From Porpolomopsis calyptriformis (lineage: Eukaryota; Basidiomycota; Agaricomycetes; Agaricales; Hygrophoraceae): a stretch of DNA of 64,000 bases. A program made the position numbers and the translations under genes. The stretch lies in contig OX621166.1 of assembly GCA_951640195.1 (NCBI GenBank), positions 1,046,501 through 1,110,500 on the forward strand. The letters are read 5' to 3'. A model generated the notes under the pieces. It did no database searches, was not told where the DNA came from, and worked only from the letters and a program-made list of their open reading frames with translations. Below are positions 45,111 through 57,585 of the stretch, piece by piece (within the stretch, counting starts at the first letter, position 1; each line of letters opens with the position of its first letter).

Positions 45111-47558
45111 ATGTTGCTGAAGCGACCAGGATACATTAATGAGTCCTCGGCCTCCTCGCCACTCAAGCGGAGCAAGTCTGACACCGCGTCCTCGGCGTCA
45201 GGAGCCAATTCGATACCATCAGTTAATCGGGACCCAATCAATGTATACATCGTTGAGGCAAAACTCGACACCCAGAAACTTCGCGAACTTGTCTCTCTCG
45301 TCGAAAGCCGCGGCCGTGACAAAAATACTGCCAGCGAATTCTGCTTAGCACTATGTCTGAACGTTCAAAAGGCGGATGTTGTAGTAACTGCGGTGCGAAT
45401 GAGGCGGCGTTTTGAGAGGCACGCGGACTGGAAACTTGCCGTGAGTTCTAGTCTCTTTACATTACCGTACCACGAACGGACTGCACCATACAGAAAGAGA
45501 AAGCCATTGTGACTCCTCAATGGCTTTTGGATTCTGTCAAGCACAACAAACTCATGCCATATCGTGATTACTTAGCCTTCAATGAATTGCATAACGAAAC
45601 TATTGAAAGTTGCCCCGACACAGAGGATATCGAGTCTAAACCATCGATATCCCCAGCATCTCTCAGACCCAAATCACCAGTAGGCATCGGAGACCGCAGC
45701 AAGTTATCTCACAACGCACGGTTTGCGTGTTCTCGTTTGTCGCCTCTAGTTTGTCCAAACCAAGGCCTTGTCGACCAACTCGACGTTTTCCGGCGCTCGA
45801 GAGATCTGGAAGGGGAAGATATCAGTGCGCTTAGTTATGCGAGAGCTGTAGCCGTTAGTAAAGCCGATAACCATTAACAAGCACCAAGCTGATTTTCGCA
45901 ATCAGGTTGTCAAAGGTCTGAACACTGATTTGATGTATTCCCGTCCTCGCTGATCCAACAGAGTAGCATATCCACACCCCATAACTCTCCCAGACTTGGT
46001 CAAAGATATCCCTCAATTACCGTACATTGGGCGAAAGACCTTATCCTTGGTGCGTTAAGCACACTTACAAGCATTCTATGGTGTTCAGAACTCTTTCTCC
46101 AGATTGAAGAGTATGTCACAAAAGGATATATAACAGGGAGTCGTGAGTCTGATCGTCATGAAGTCGAATTGATTTCATTTGCCAACGGTCTCCGCCAGAA
46201 GCCATCCTTGCTTCAACCCGCTTTCGATCTTTGTCCACTTTCACATCTGTATATGGGATTGGCCCCAAAACAGCACGCTCGTTGTACTCGCTTGGGTTGC
46301 GGACGATCCAAGATTTAGAACGATACTACGAAGTCGAGAAAGGGGTGGAAAGTGATGAGAAGGTCAAGAAAGCCACACAGAATGCCATCGATCTGCTTGG
46401 GCAAAGCGGTGATGATCTCACTAATACTTCTATCCGTGTCGCATTGGCACTGCAGCATGACTTCGATGAGAAGTGAGTCATTCCCCTGATCGCGGGCCCG
46501 TAGTGAGGTGTACGGGCGATCTGGGTATCACTCTAACACACAACAAATTCCATCCCCTTTCTCCGATCAATCAGAATTCCCCGCAGCGAGGTGGAAGAAA
46601 TGCATCGGACAGTTATGGCCGAACTGGAATATATCCAGAAAGGCTGCGCGAGTACCATAGCAGGAGGGTGTGTTCACATCACCCATCAATTGAACCTCGT
46701 TAGTATCTGGTACTAACTCAACCATTAGCTATAGACGGGGTAAACCAGAGAGCAACGATGTCGATATCGTCATCACTCATCCTGACCCAAAAACTGGCGC
46801 AGAGAAAGTGAAGGGACTTTGTAAAAACCTCGTCATGAGACTCTATGAACGTGGTATGTGCACTTGATGTGTCGAGGAATCAGTCCCTAAATTGACAACA
46901 CCATAATGGCTTTCGTTTGACCGTTAGGAATGATAACTCATGTTATGCGCAAGTCCCCTCTCTTAAACTGGATCCAGTGTCCTAGACTAACCACGCCTCT
47001 CTTGCTTTTCAGATCTATCAGGCTTTCATAAACCCAACTCTCTTCGTACTAGCCAACGTGACGCACTTGAAACGGTCCTCACAGTGTTCATCCTACCCCC
47101 AGATGGAAATCGCAGGCGTGTCCATCGCAGGCTAGACTTAATCGTTGCCACACCAAAGGTATACTGGACAGCCGTAACCGGATGGTGAGTGTGACCTACC
47201 GCCATGTTATTGGACTCGTGTGCCTTCGTGTCCGCCTTGATCCATTGTTGGTTGAAGGACTGGTTCGACAATGTTCGAGAGAGATCTGAGAATACGGGCA
47301 AAAGAAAGGTATGTCCACCTTTAACGAGGGAGACAGCAGCTGCATCTAATTCATTTCTTCCATCTGCAAGGGGCTTCAAATTCGACAGTTCTGGCATGTA
47401 AGTTCCTCTGATTCTTGCTCTATGTTACGGGAACGATGATCACATGTAGAACACGTCGGCGCGACTCAAAATTGTTCTTCCCCAAGAGCGAGAAAGAAGT
47501 GTTTGAATTACTTGGGCTTGACTGGATTGACCCGATTTGGAGGAATGCGGGTGCTTAA
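45111..47558 (+). CDS. family X DNA polymerase (mu/TdT/Pol4-like)
   Basis: It would fill gaps during non-homologous end joining. A Ser-rich basic N-terminus (LKRSKSD) is followed by a BRCT domain (DPINVYIVEAKLDTQKLREL ... IVTPQWLLDSVKHNKL) that should bind Ku/ligase IV complexes. Then a helix-hairpin-helix (SVYGIGPKTARSLYSLGLRT), the palm with AGGYRRGKPESNDVDIVITH (two metal-binding Asp in DVD) and RRLDLIVATPKVYW (third Asp), then VTGWTGSTMFERDLR, which contacts the incoming nucleotide sugar. The thumb ends FFPKSEKEVFELLGLDW and the stop at 47556. At least nine exons; exon edges between 45870 and 46230 are less certain. ATG 45111 is chosen as the first ATG of the BRCT frame. Confidence 0.9.
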
Positions 47559-47770
47559 ATGATTTTCTGTATGGCCCTGCTTAAGCGACATCCCTGGAGA
47601 TTTAAGGGGGACGAGTGTAATTGTACCGCCTAATGCTTTAATACCTGTTGTCATCGGTAAATCCGCAGGCAGATGTATGTACAATCGGACAGTTTGGAAC
47701 CTGGTCACCCTTCTCTGCCCTGAAGGAAATCCCTGGTGATGACATCCATCAGGAATATCCCGGAAACACA

Positions 47771-49914
47771 TCAATTGGCGAAAGCGGGGATTCCGGTCAT
47801 CGATTTGCCCAACACAAGACCGTGAATGTCCTATCCCCGAAACATTAGTTAGCAAACACTACCCAACCCCCTGGGTTGGAAAAAAGTACGAACATAAGTC
47901 CCTGAAAGAAGGAATCGGTATGGTTAGTAATCAGGATCGAGAGTGTTCTCACCTTCATAAGTGTTCGTGACTTGTAAATTTGCTACGTGGCGTCCCACAT
48001 GGTATCTAACACATGAAAACAAAATGAGCATACCGTCACTCCCATTGCATAGTCGCTACGATTAACTAGCAAAGGAATAGAGGAGGATGGAAGACAGCAA
48101 TGTGGGACGTACTCATCTGAACACGCATTCCCGCCTAAAATGTCCAACACAACCCTTGCATGGTTCAACGCCTTACCACAGTTATTCCTCTTCACCATAT
48201 TGATCATTTCTGGAGCTGCCACTCCCTCGTCCTTCAGGCGGCCTACCTGCAAGCTCGCCAACAAACCAAGTGCCACCTCAGTTTGCGCATCGACCAGTTT
48301 CTTTTGCACGAGTTGGAATGATGCCAAGGGGCGTTTGAACTGGTGTCGTTCGAGGGCGTAGGTGAGGGTGCGGTGGATGCAATCTTCAAGGGCGCCCATG
48401 ACGCCCCATGATATGCCATATCTGACCAGAAGATGAGACTCATAGGAGCGAGAGAAGAATATAATGTATACCTTGCATTGTTCAAGCACGAGAACGCTGA
48501 TGCTAGTCCATTCGATTTAGGGAGCAGAGCGTCATGCGAAACACGGACGGAGTCCAGGAAAATAGATCCTGTCAGAGACGCACGGAGAGCTAATTTATTC
48601 TTTATGGCCAGAGAGGAAAGGCCTTTTGTTCCCTATGTTCGGCAGTAGTTCACAGCTCCGTGCGGGAAGAGCTGGCAACAAGCACAGACCTTCTCAAGCA
48701 CAAATCCACGAACTTTGTTGTCCCACTTACATCGAGCCCAGACTATGAAAATGTCCCTTGGAAGGAAAAGTGTCAGGGAGAAAACAGTTCACGTTGTTGA
48801 GCACTTACGCAACGGGGGCGTTCGATATCCATGTCTTACTTCCGTTGATCAAAAAACCCCCATCTATTTCTGTAGCAATTGTCTCCATACCCGCAGGGTC
48901 AGATCCATGATTTGGCTCAGTCAGACCCTACAGTAACGGGACCATGTCAGGCAAACGAGAGAAAGTCAACTGTCACTTACAAAGCACCCTATAATATCTC
49001 CTCTGGCTGAAGGCATTAAAGTTTTGTCTCAGGATTTGGAATATAGAAGAGGAACAAGAAACTCGCCTAGTCGAGGTAGATATTCCTCCTTCTGTCGTTC
49101 AGTACCAAATTCATGAATTGGGTGCATCACAAGTGAAGACTGAACAGATGAGGTAGATCTATAACCCGAGTCGACGCTGTCATGGACAACATGACATCAG
49201 AGAATTGCGGGTGAGGAGCTTGAATACACACCGCTCAATCTCCCTTGCGATAAGGCCATAAGCAACGCTGCTTACGCCGGCACAACCGTACCCTGCGATT
49301 GTTGGCCCCAAGAGGCCGAGTTTGCCCATTTCTGGGAGGATGGCGTGATTGAATTCTGCAAAAACGCGTGTAAGGTCACTAATAATGATTGGGGTAAAAG
49401 CTAACAGGGTATTGAAGGGGGGGAAAGAGTGGCTGGTAGAACAGAAACAAAAGAAAGGCCGACCTTCAGTACGCCATGCGTCAAGAATGCGGGGAAGGAG
49501 TTTTGTCTACTAGAAGAATAGTCAAACCGGGAGAGCCGGCAGTATAGGATCTGATTGGACACTTGCCTGACAATATTCACGAGCGGTGTCGCTGACACAG
49601 GAGGGCTTCAGCACTTGTGAAGGTGAGATGGACAAACTGGTCACGTACCGAATTGCGGTCTCCTCTTCCGTGAGCAAAGATTCCAAATTCAAAGAATCCT
49701 AGTGATGAGTTTTGTAGAATCCGACTTCGCTGAATGAACGTGCGCCTACCTCCCAATTGAACTTTGAAAGCTCTAGCCATGTTGCATTTCCCGATCAGTC
49801 AGTCAGTCAAGAAATGTTGTACGTACTAGGCCCTGGACCAGTGGATGAAGACAACCTTCGTGATACCAGATTAACCAAGGAAAACGCGGTGCGGGGTGTT
49901 GGAGGTATAAACAT
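47771..49914 (-). CDS. glutaryl-CoA dehydrogenase, mitochondrial
   Basis: This flavoprotein oxidises and decarboxylates glutaryl-CoA to crotonyl-CoA in lysine and tryptophan breakdown. ATG 49914 opens [16 protein letters not shown], a presequence-like exon, splicing to [20 protein letters not shown] and [12 protein letters not shown]. Family motifs follow: [104 protein letters not shown], and [19 protein letters not shown] with the catalytic Glu in YEGT. It ends at GIPAFAN and TGA 47771-47773. Two introns use GC donors (49566-49507 and 49066-49007). It converges on the polymerase gene, with 212 bp between stops. Confidence 0.92.
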
Positions 49915-50999
49915 GGATGGAACTAAAAGCCCTATTAGTCAAGGAATAAACTCCCTTGGTCTTAACCATCTCAGCTTTCCATCAAATTGAAGGGGCACAG
50001 GCAACTCAAATTAGAGGAACTCCTGACGAGAACCAGGGTCCGTCGCTCAAGGGAAGGAGAATGCATGTCTATATTTTCCTGCATGGCGTAACGCCAGATC
50101 TCCTGATAATGTAACTGGCGGAAATCCCCCAGATGCGCTGCGACAAGCTGCAAACACACAACCATTTTATGGTAAATAATAATTCGTGGGTTCTCTTTCC
50201 CTGCCATCTGCTTGCGGTGGGCGGCGAATCAGCTTCAATCCTCTACAGTAGTGGTTAAACAAAGAATGTCATGTTCTGTTGCCAGTTAACCGCAAACCTC
50301 TCTCCGTCCCCATACTCACATTCTTGCAGTCTCGTGTCCAGGCGCGACCCACGAGCTTGGCAGGGTTGAGACTCGGAGCACCAACCATCATTTCCTTTCT
50401 CTTAAGAGGGACTCAGAGAAGGCTGACAAGCACGCTGTCGACGTATTGAAGCGATGCGGATTTGTGGCTGCAATGTCCTTCATCAGTGGGTCGGAAATTT
50501 GCAGACCCCCACACTCAATTTACTGGTTTAGCTGAAGGGTCAAAATCAATAAAGTCTGGCTAACGTATTCCTGATGTTAACCTACCATGTTTGACAATCA
50601 GACGTGAAAGACTATGGTAAGATAGCATCTTGAGAAAGGTCTCGCAACCTCAATAATAGTGACAACTCCATGAATTTGCGTTGGCAGGGTAGTTGGATCC
50701 CTAATGTTGGACGGTACAAAATCGTTGATTGTCGCGGAAATACAATTATGCAGGGCACCTACTTGTTGAGGATGTAAGAAGTGGGATTACGTCCTAGTAT
50801 CCTCTCGGATTTCTCGTCAAGACTCGCCCCATTTTCGTGACTACAAGGACCCAGCTAATTCCACACCCATGGATAAAAGACTGGGGTCGTTTCGGTTATG
50901 CCTTGACATTTCACTTCAATAAACTGATACATGTATGAGCGTATTGACCTACGATTCTGATACCCGGAAACTCGACTCGCACGTTTATCCATTAACGAG
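49915..50999. other. intergenic region with a possible small gene
   Basis: About 1.1 kb between two minus-strand genes. It contains the promoter of the glutaryl-CoA dehydrogenase gene, the small two-exon candidate described separately (50069-50391), and about 600 bp of A/T-rich sequence in which nothing is recognised. Confidence 0.35.
50069..50391 (-). CDS. possible small two-exon gene, unknown
   Basis: Exon 50391-50320 (24 codons, beginning MMVGAPSLNPAKL) and exon 50242-50069 (58 codons and stop) join in frame across a 77-nt intron with a canonical GTGAGT donor and a TGTAG acceptor, giving 81 residues. The protein is basic with clustered Arg and Lys and one hydrophobic stretch (ELLFTIKWLCVC). 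I do not recognise it. It could be a small mitochondrial protein or an untranslated leader, and it stands upstream of the glutaryl-CoA dehydrogenase on the same strand. Confidence 0.3.
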
Positions 51000-52677
51000 C
51001 TACCCATATAACTGTCGAGTCAAGTAACTTGTCAAAAACATGTAACCTACCTGTGCGGCGATCCTCGAAACGCCTTTGATTTTCTTGCATTCTTCAAGGA
51101 CATTATAACCGCGAGCGGTGTTCAGTATTCCATGGTCATAGAAACTTTTGAGATATCTAATGTACCATGTGCATTAATACGGATACTCGTAAAATAAAAC
51201 GTACCGAAGACAAGTTTCTTCTTTGAACTCGGCGTATAGTTTACGGTTGTATTTACGCTGTACCCGTAAATTCATTATTTCAGACTTTATCTAGAGGGAT
51301 GCAAGAGGAGGTACCTCGTTTTTACGTGTAACCTCTTCATAAGGATGATTTTGATGGACAAGAAAATGATCGGCGAGGACGAAATATGACATGCCGGAAA
51401 GATGCATCTCAAAATGGCATGCAGCCTTGTTGCCTCCGTAGCCAACAAATCTTTCGTCGCACCTGCAACATAGCAAAGAATCAGGGGCGAACGAAAGAGG
51501 ATCCCCAAGAATACCAAGGAGTGCTGTCTTTCTTGTAAATGATATATGGTTCATACGCCGATTGATATTTGGTAACTTTATATATTTCGCCTGCCTGAGC
51601 GGCATAGTATTTGTCGTATTCTGTGCTGTTGTGGCCCACGGGCCAGGCAGCGTGGAACATGGCGAGCTGATTATCTTTGACAAGAGAGAGTAGCGTCTAA
51701 AATGCCCGTTAGACAAGAAATGACACTTGGATTTTGATATCTGACTTCTTTATTCGTTGGGAAGGTTTCCTGGTCGAGCCCATCAGAGTGGGTAACATAC
51801 TCGAAGGCTGGGACTACGAGGGCAGCATCGCCCTCTCTAAGCTTGTCCATTGCCACAGAACTGCTCCGAATGGCCGAGCGAAAGTCAGTGCAAATGACGA
51901 AGTCAACGTCGAGCATCATGACAAAATCCGTTCGCGCGTATAGACGTGCAATGTTCCGCCAGGTGTTGAATTGACGATCAAACGGGTCAATGACGAGGTG
52001 GACATCTACATAGGTTGACATGGTAAGCGTAGAGGTGTAGAGCTCGTGAAGGTCGTCGAGAAGATCACGGATGTGCGATGTTAGGTTCTTCACGTGCACG
52101 GTCACCGATATTGGTCCTACTTTGAAACGGTTTGCAAGGCGTTCACAAACAGACAACGATCCTGACCTTGATATCGTTCGGCGAGCTGAGCGAATACCTT
52201 GAATCGATTGCTTGTGATTAGAGTCGTAATTGTGATATCATCGTGTTTGAACGCTCCAGCAGCACGGTAAAAGAAGGGGATAATAAGACTTGGGCGCATT
52301 GACTGAGCAAAGGCTTTGGAAAGAAGCAGAGTTTCGCTCATCGGGATGGGTTGATCGCTTCTCAGGCCATAGTCGACGTTACTATCGTCGGATTTCCAGT
52401 AGAGCATCCCGTCAAGTAATTCACGAAACGTGTTTCTGGTCGTTGGGGCTGGGAAGCGAGGCGACTTTAACGTCGGCTCACGGAATATGCGTGTTGGTAA
52501 AACAGACCAGGGGAGAGTATTTTGGGTAGGAATTTGAGATATCTGGTGATCGAATGCCCAGGAAAGTAAAGGCTGCAGAAGAGCGACCATCAAGAGAGCC
52601 GTCGTGTATAGCATTGCAATAAAGACATAGAGAAGAACCAAACACTGCAGAAGCCGCAGCGAGCGAGAGAGCCACAT
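51000..52677 (-). CDS. GT49-type glycosyltransferase (LARGE/B4GAT1-like)
   Basis: A type II Golgi membrane enzyme is predicted. The N-terminus has a single hydrophobic anchor (LLQCLVLLYVFIAMLYTTAL) followed by a stem. The catalytic part reads AFKHDDITITTLITSNRFKV, then NTWRNIARLYARTDFVMMLD and VDFVICTDFR, where D-x-D in LDVDF would bind metal and sugar nucleotide. Then EPYIIYKKDSTPWCDERFVG, YGGNKAACHFEMHLSG and YFVLADHFLVHQNHPYEEV, the GT49 C-terminal pattern, and YLKSFYDHGILNTARGYNVL. In animals such enzymes add glucuronate or xylose to dystroglycan; the fungal acceptor is unknown. The exact stop is uncertain: reading through VSRIAAQ closes at 51000, but a later exon is possible. Confidence 0.85.
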
Positions 52678-52785
52678 CGTGTGTGATTGATTCGAAGATG
52701 GTGGGCGTCAAGGTCTGAGATCTGAAAAATGAGAAATGTGCTACCTCGAGAAACTACGGTAAAACGAATCAGTCCATTACATGCA

Positions 52786-53561
52786 TCACGACGTCTCCGC
52801 TGGTAGTTCCGCTCGTTTCTTTGCGAGCAGAACCTTCACCGACTTGATTGCATTTTCCCTCGCAGCAATGAGTCTTTTCAACTTGGTAATATTTGCTTCA
52901 TCTGTGGAGGTAGAGTAGTTCAACTTCGTGTTGGGAACCGTGGGGGGATCTTTGGTCGATAGCTTGGCGAAATCAGCTCGTAATTCAGCCAGAATGTCGT
53001 CCAGAGAAGTTAGTAAGGAAATGCAGTCTTCCAGTTCGTGTCTCCGCTTAAGGATACGACAGACTTCGGCGGCGCAAGTCTGAATATGGGTGAACCTAGC
53101 GGGTCCAAGTAATGTTCCCCCATACCTGGCGGGGTTAAGTTCGTCTTGAACTGGAACAATATTGTGTGGCCAAGCACTCACCATCGGCTCACGATTACCA
53201 CTGCATCGATTACACCCTCGTCTTCCATCACCTTTAGTACCTTACTTGAAGCCCATTGTTCCCCATCATCGTTAGCCCCAGTCCGAAGCTCAAAGTCTTC
53301 CGGGCCATCGAGTCCTGTGCGACCACTTTTGAGCACCATACATCTCCAAGCCGTAATCTCATGCGAAGCGGGTCTGGCGCCATGGACAACATGCTTCAAA
53401 TGATTGATCGCGGTTTTGGCCATGGCTGGCGAACCCGCCCGGAATGCATTGGCTATGAAAACAGACCCCCGGTCAAGTATTTCTTGTGAGGTGGCAATTA
53501 TTTGAGGTGGAGGGCGTTGCGGGAGATTCAGGAAAGAATCCAAAGTTGATGCGGCCGCCAT
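52786..53561 (-). CDS. IMPACT/Yih1-family protein (UPF0029)
   Basis: Two exons join across the WY of SRWYGGTLLGPARFTH; exon 1 is 53561-53182 and exon 2 is 53125-52786. The IMPACT domain shows EILDRGSVFIANAFRAGSPA, NHLKHVVHGARPASHEITAW, DDGEQWASSKVLKVMEDEGV and VVIVSRWYGGTLLGPARF. The C-terminal half is a long charged coiled coil (KLKRLIAARENAIKSVKVLL). Relatives with an RWD domain (Yih1) dampen Gcn2; this one lacks an RWD domain at the N-terminus, so binding to Gcn1 is not assured. ATG 53561 begins MAAASTLDSFLNLPQRPPP. The start is 158 bp from the divergent channel gene. Confidence 0.9.
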
Positions 53562-53718
53562 AGGGTGTAAGATAATGCCGGTCTTGACATGAGGTGTGGC
53601 TGTGCGTCCGCCTTGAGGGATTGCCAAGTGCCAAGAACAATACCGAAAGGTGCTTGTTTTTTGCCACCTCCTTGTCTTCTCCTCTCACCATCGGTTGCTC
53701 CGGTAGCAACACTTCATC

Positions 53719-56700
53719 ATGTCTCTCAATCAAGCTGGGCAAATCCTCGGCCAGAGCGCAAATGCTAGGTCATCACTGTTGCCTGCAGCGGTGTTCTATC
53801 AAGCCTCTCTAATGACCCTCGTTTCCGTAAGCGCCAGTGGCTAGGACCCAGTTTAACACTATCTAATCCCTTGACTTGCATTAGATTGTCACCGTTGTCG
53901 CGTTCAATGTCTTGCGCCCCAAAAACAAGGTACGAAGTCTGCATCGTTATTGTAGCCGTCTTCCCTACTGCCCTCGCTCCTTTAGACCGTCTACGAACCA
54001 AAGGTCAAGTATCACCCCGAAAACAAACCGCCTCCCCGGATATCTGACTCCATCTTTGGTTGGGTATCTCCCCTTGTGAATACGAAAGAACCCGAGCTGG
54101 TGGAAAAGATTGGTCTCGACGCCGTCGCTTTCCTGCGTTTCCTTCGTCTATTGCGCTGGCTCTTCTCCGCGGTCGCACTTCTAACATGTGCGGTTCTTCT
54201 CCCTGTCAACGTCACGCAAACAATCCACAATGCTCCCGATGAAACCAACTACTTGTTGATGCTTACCATCAGCCACGTCAAAGGATATTCCCTATTCGTC
54301 CATGTCGCTGTATCATATTTGATCACATTCCTTGTTATTTTTTTCGTCAACATCCACTGGAAGCAGATGTTGCGACTACGACATGAATGGTTCCGTTCAC
54401 CTGAATACCTGCAGTCCTTCTATGCTCGGACATTAACGGTGATGCGCGTCCCTAAAAAATACCAAACTGACGAAGGGATTCGTGCCATTTTTGAGGCGGT
54501 GCAGGTCCCATACCCCACGACATCTGTGCACATTGGAAGGAGGGTCGGTAGACTACCGGAATTGATCGAATACCACAACAAAACTGTGCGAGAGTTCGAG
54601 GCCGTGCTGGTGCTGTATCTCAAGGGCGGCAGGATCGCAAAACATAGGCCCACAATACGAGTAGGGGGTTTCATGGGATGTGGGGGCGTCAAGAAGGATG
54701 CCATCGACTTCTATACGTGCGTTTTTCGATAGACTGCTGTAGACCCTCGATATTCATTCCTTTTTATCCCAGAGCGAAACTAAAGCGTACGGAAGCAACT
54801 ATCGAAGAATACCGTAATCAGATCGATACTCGTAAGGCCGAAAACTATGGTTTCGCATCTATGGCAGCAGTCCCATACGCACATATCGTCGCCCAGCTCT
54901 TGCGGTCGAAACGCCCAAAAAGCGCTACCATCACCCTGGCACCCAATCCTAAAGATATAGTGAGTCCCTTTCTCATCTGTTGTGATCGTGCTGATCTGTC
55001 GTAGTTTTGGGAAAATATGAACAGATCCGATATGGAACTGGCACAAAAGAAGGCTGTGGGATTCATTTGGCTTGTAGCTGTCTGCTTCTTCAATACCATT
55101 CCGCTTTTCATCATTTCTGTCCTGGCAAATTTAACCGCTGTAAGCGTCATGTCTTAGAGCTTGTGGAATTCCTTTCTTATCTTTTGTAGATGACGGCATA
55201 TGTCCCATTCCTCCAATCTTGGGCCAATTCATCACGTCTCTCGTTCGCCATTGTTTCTGGTGTTTTGCCACCCGCTCTATCAGGCCTTTTTGCGTTTTTC
55301 TTACCCCTTATCATCCGCTGGCTCTCGCGGTTCATGGGTGCGCTTACACATTCCTACCTGGACCGTGCGGTCATTGCTCGTTATTTCTCTTTCCTGGTGA
55401 TCTCACAATTGGTCATTTTTACCGTGATGGGTGTTGCCATCAGTATGTCGGATCCCTGACTTTTTAGCTTGTGCTGACGGATCAACACGTTTACGACTTT
55501 CTATTATCCAGGTGGAATTCAAGATGTTGTTGCTCAAATTGGTAATCACGTCAGTTTCTTGGAAATCTTACACAATCTTGACAGTTAGTCCTCCTCGAAA
55601 ATGCTGTCCGTCTGGTTATTGATCAAGATCTAGAACTTCTTGGCAAGATTAATCTGGCATATATCGACCAATCGTCATACTGGCTAACTTTCTTCCCGTG
55701 CGTAGTCCTTGCCGCGAACTGACTACAACTACCTTTGACCTCCAACTGAATCTCAAATTGAACTATAGGCTCCGCGGCTTTTTGGTTATCTTTGACCTAG
55801 CGCAGATTATCAATCTCATATGGATTCCCTTAAAGACACAGTGCGTGTCTCATCCGAGAACAACGCTAACCCATGAATAACCCTTTATTCCATAGTATAT
55901 TTGGCCGTACAATTCGCGATATCAGGGAGTGGACGAAACCCCCTCACTTCCAATATGCCATTTATTAGTGAGTTGGATGCATTTAGTATTCGTTTCTGAT
56001 CGATCGATTGATGGTGGTACCCGATATCTCAGCTCGAATATAGTGAGTCGGATATCATATATCCTCCTGATCATTTTCTCATTGTCTTTGTGTAGTTGTT
56101 CATGGCCGCTGTTGGACTTGTTTTCGCACCTTTGGCACCTTTAGTGGTCTTGGCTGCGGCTATCGTGTTTTGGCTCAGTTCCTGGGTCTACAAGTACCAG
56201 TTGATGTTTGTCTTTGTGACGAAGGTGGAGACAGGAGGAGTAAGTCATTTTGTCTTGGGCTCTTTGTGAACGAGACTTGACCGGGCGATGGCATGTTTCA
56301 GCGATTGTGGAATATCGTCATCAACCGACTTCTTGCCTGTGTTATATTGATGCAGCTTCTGATGATTCTCAGTACGTAAAAGTGACGAGACGTACTAAGG
56401 CTATGCGCTGACAGAAGTTTAGCTATTGGCCTTCAATACACTTTCAAATCTTTGTTTTGGCTGTCAACCATTCCCCCAATCATCGTGGTTATTGCTTTCA
56501 AGGTGTATCTCAACCGCGCCTACAATAGGAAGTTCAAGTTCTTTACTGCATCAGAAGAGGAAGTACGGCACGCGCAGATTCACTCAGAGCGGGCTGACAA
56601 CAATAGCCATCGCCTCTCGAAACGCTTCGGACATCCGGCTCTGCACGCCGAATTATTCACACCAATGCTGCATTCAAGGTTGATGCCACTACTGAGCCAG

Positions 56701-57405
56701 GTATACTCAGGGAGGATCAATCACCAAGAGGCCAAGTTGGACGAGTATGGCGGGCAGAAAATGGAAGCGCATTTCGTTCCCGGGGGGATTAAGATTGCCG
56801 CCATCGACCAGGTAATCCAATCGATCCTTTTAGCCTTTACCTCGTATTTGTGATTCTGATTCCTGTTTCTTTAGAGGGACCTTGAATATGATCCACAGCT
56901 TTATCAACGCGATCGCGGAGAGTTGGATTCGGACTCGCGTTCTATGATGTCTACGGGTGCTCTCATGGGTGATAATGAGTCGAGTAGGCATTCCAGGACG
57001 CAGTCACAATTCTTCGCAAACCATCCCACCCCCCCTCCTTTGCAAGGTTACGATCGATATCTTTCCGCTGGCCCAGGGGGAAGACAAAACGACATTGAGC
57101 TCACGCCATTGGCCTCGGCTACTGATTTGAACCAGCCACTCCTTAATCAACCATACTACGGCCAGCAGTCGCAGCCTACGCCATCTACTACGCGATACTC
57201 ATACACGGGTTCACCATCTCCAACCATTCCACCGTCCATGCATCAGGGCTTCGATGGTTACCGCGAGGCACCCATCCATCGGCCGTATCCTCATAGCCGC
57301 CAGACGTCTGGCTATGAGATGTCCGGTCATAGCCGGACTTCGTCTTACGGTTTTAATGGCCAAGGCAATAATAATACTGGTTGGGGAACATATAGAGGAC
57401 AATAG
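53719..57405 (+). CDS. CSC1/OSCA-type calcium-permeable channel (RSN1/DUF221 family)
   Basis: This is a large polytopic membrane protein spread over more than twelve exons. The N-terminal RSN1 part reads YQASLMTLVSIVTVVAFNVL, RPKNKTVYEPKVKYHPENK, then LLRWLFSAVALLTCAVLLPV. The cytosolic domain follows (FYARTLTVMRVPKKYQTDEG, AKLKRTEATIEEYRNQID). The pore block has FWENMNRSDMELAQKKAVGF and MTAYVPFLQSWANSSRLSFA, then GVLPPALSGLFAFFLPLIIR and YLDRAVIARYFSFLVISQL. Next come RTIRDIREWTKPPHFQYAI, LVVLAAAIVFWLSSWVYKYQ, and a hydrophilic tail of about 180 residues rich in Ser, Tyr and Gln. Family members are osmosensitive or mechanosensitive cation channels. Exon edges between 55460 and 56060 are approximate. 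Confidence 0.92.
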
Positions 57406-57585
57406 TTACTTTGTGATCATCCCTTCGCTTTGTTCTCCCTGCATCGCTACGGACCATCATTCTCAGGTTTTATTGTGTACTGACCGTCTATTATGAGTAC
57501 TTGTTCAAACTCGTTCCTTGCAACTAAATAAAACAGATATGATTGGTATAGGAAGGTATCTATCAGTGGTACGGGAAAATTTTTC

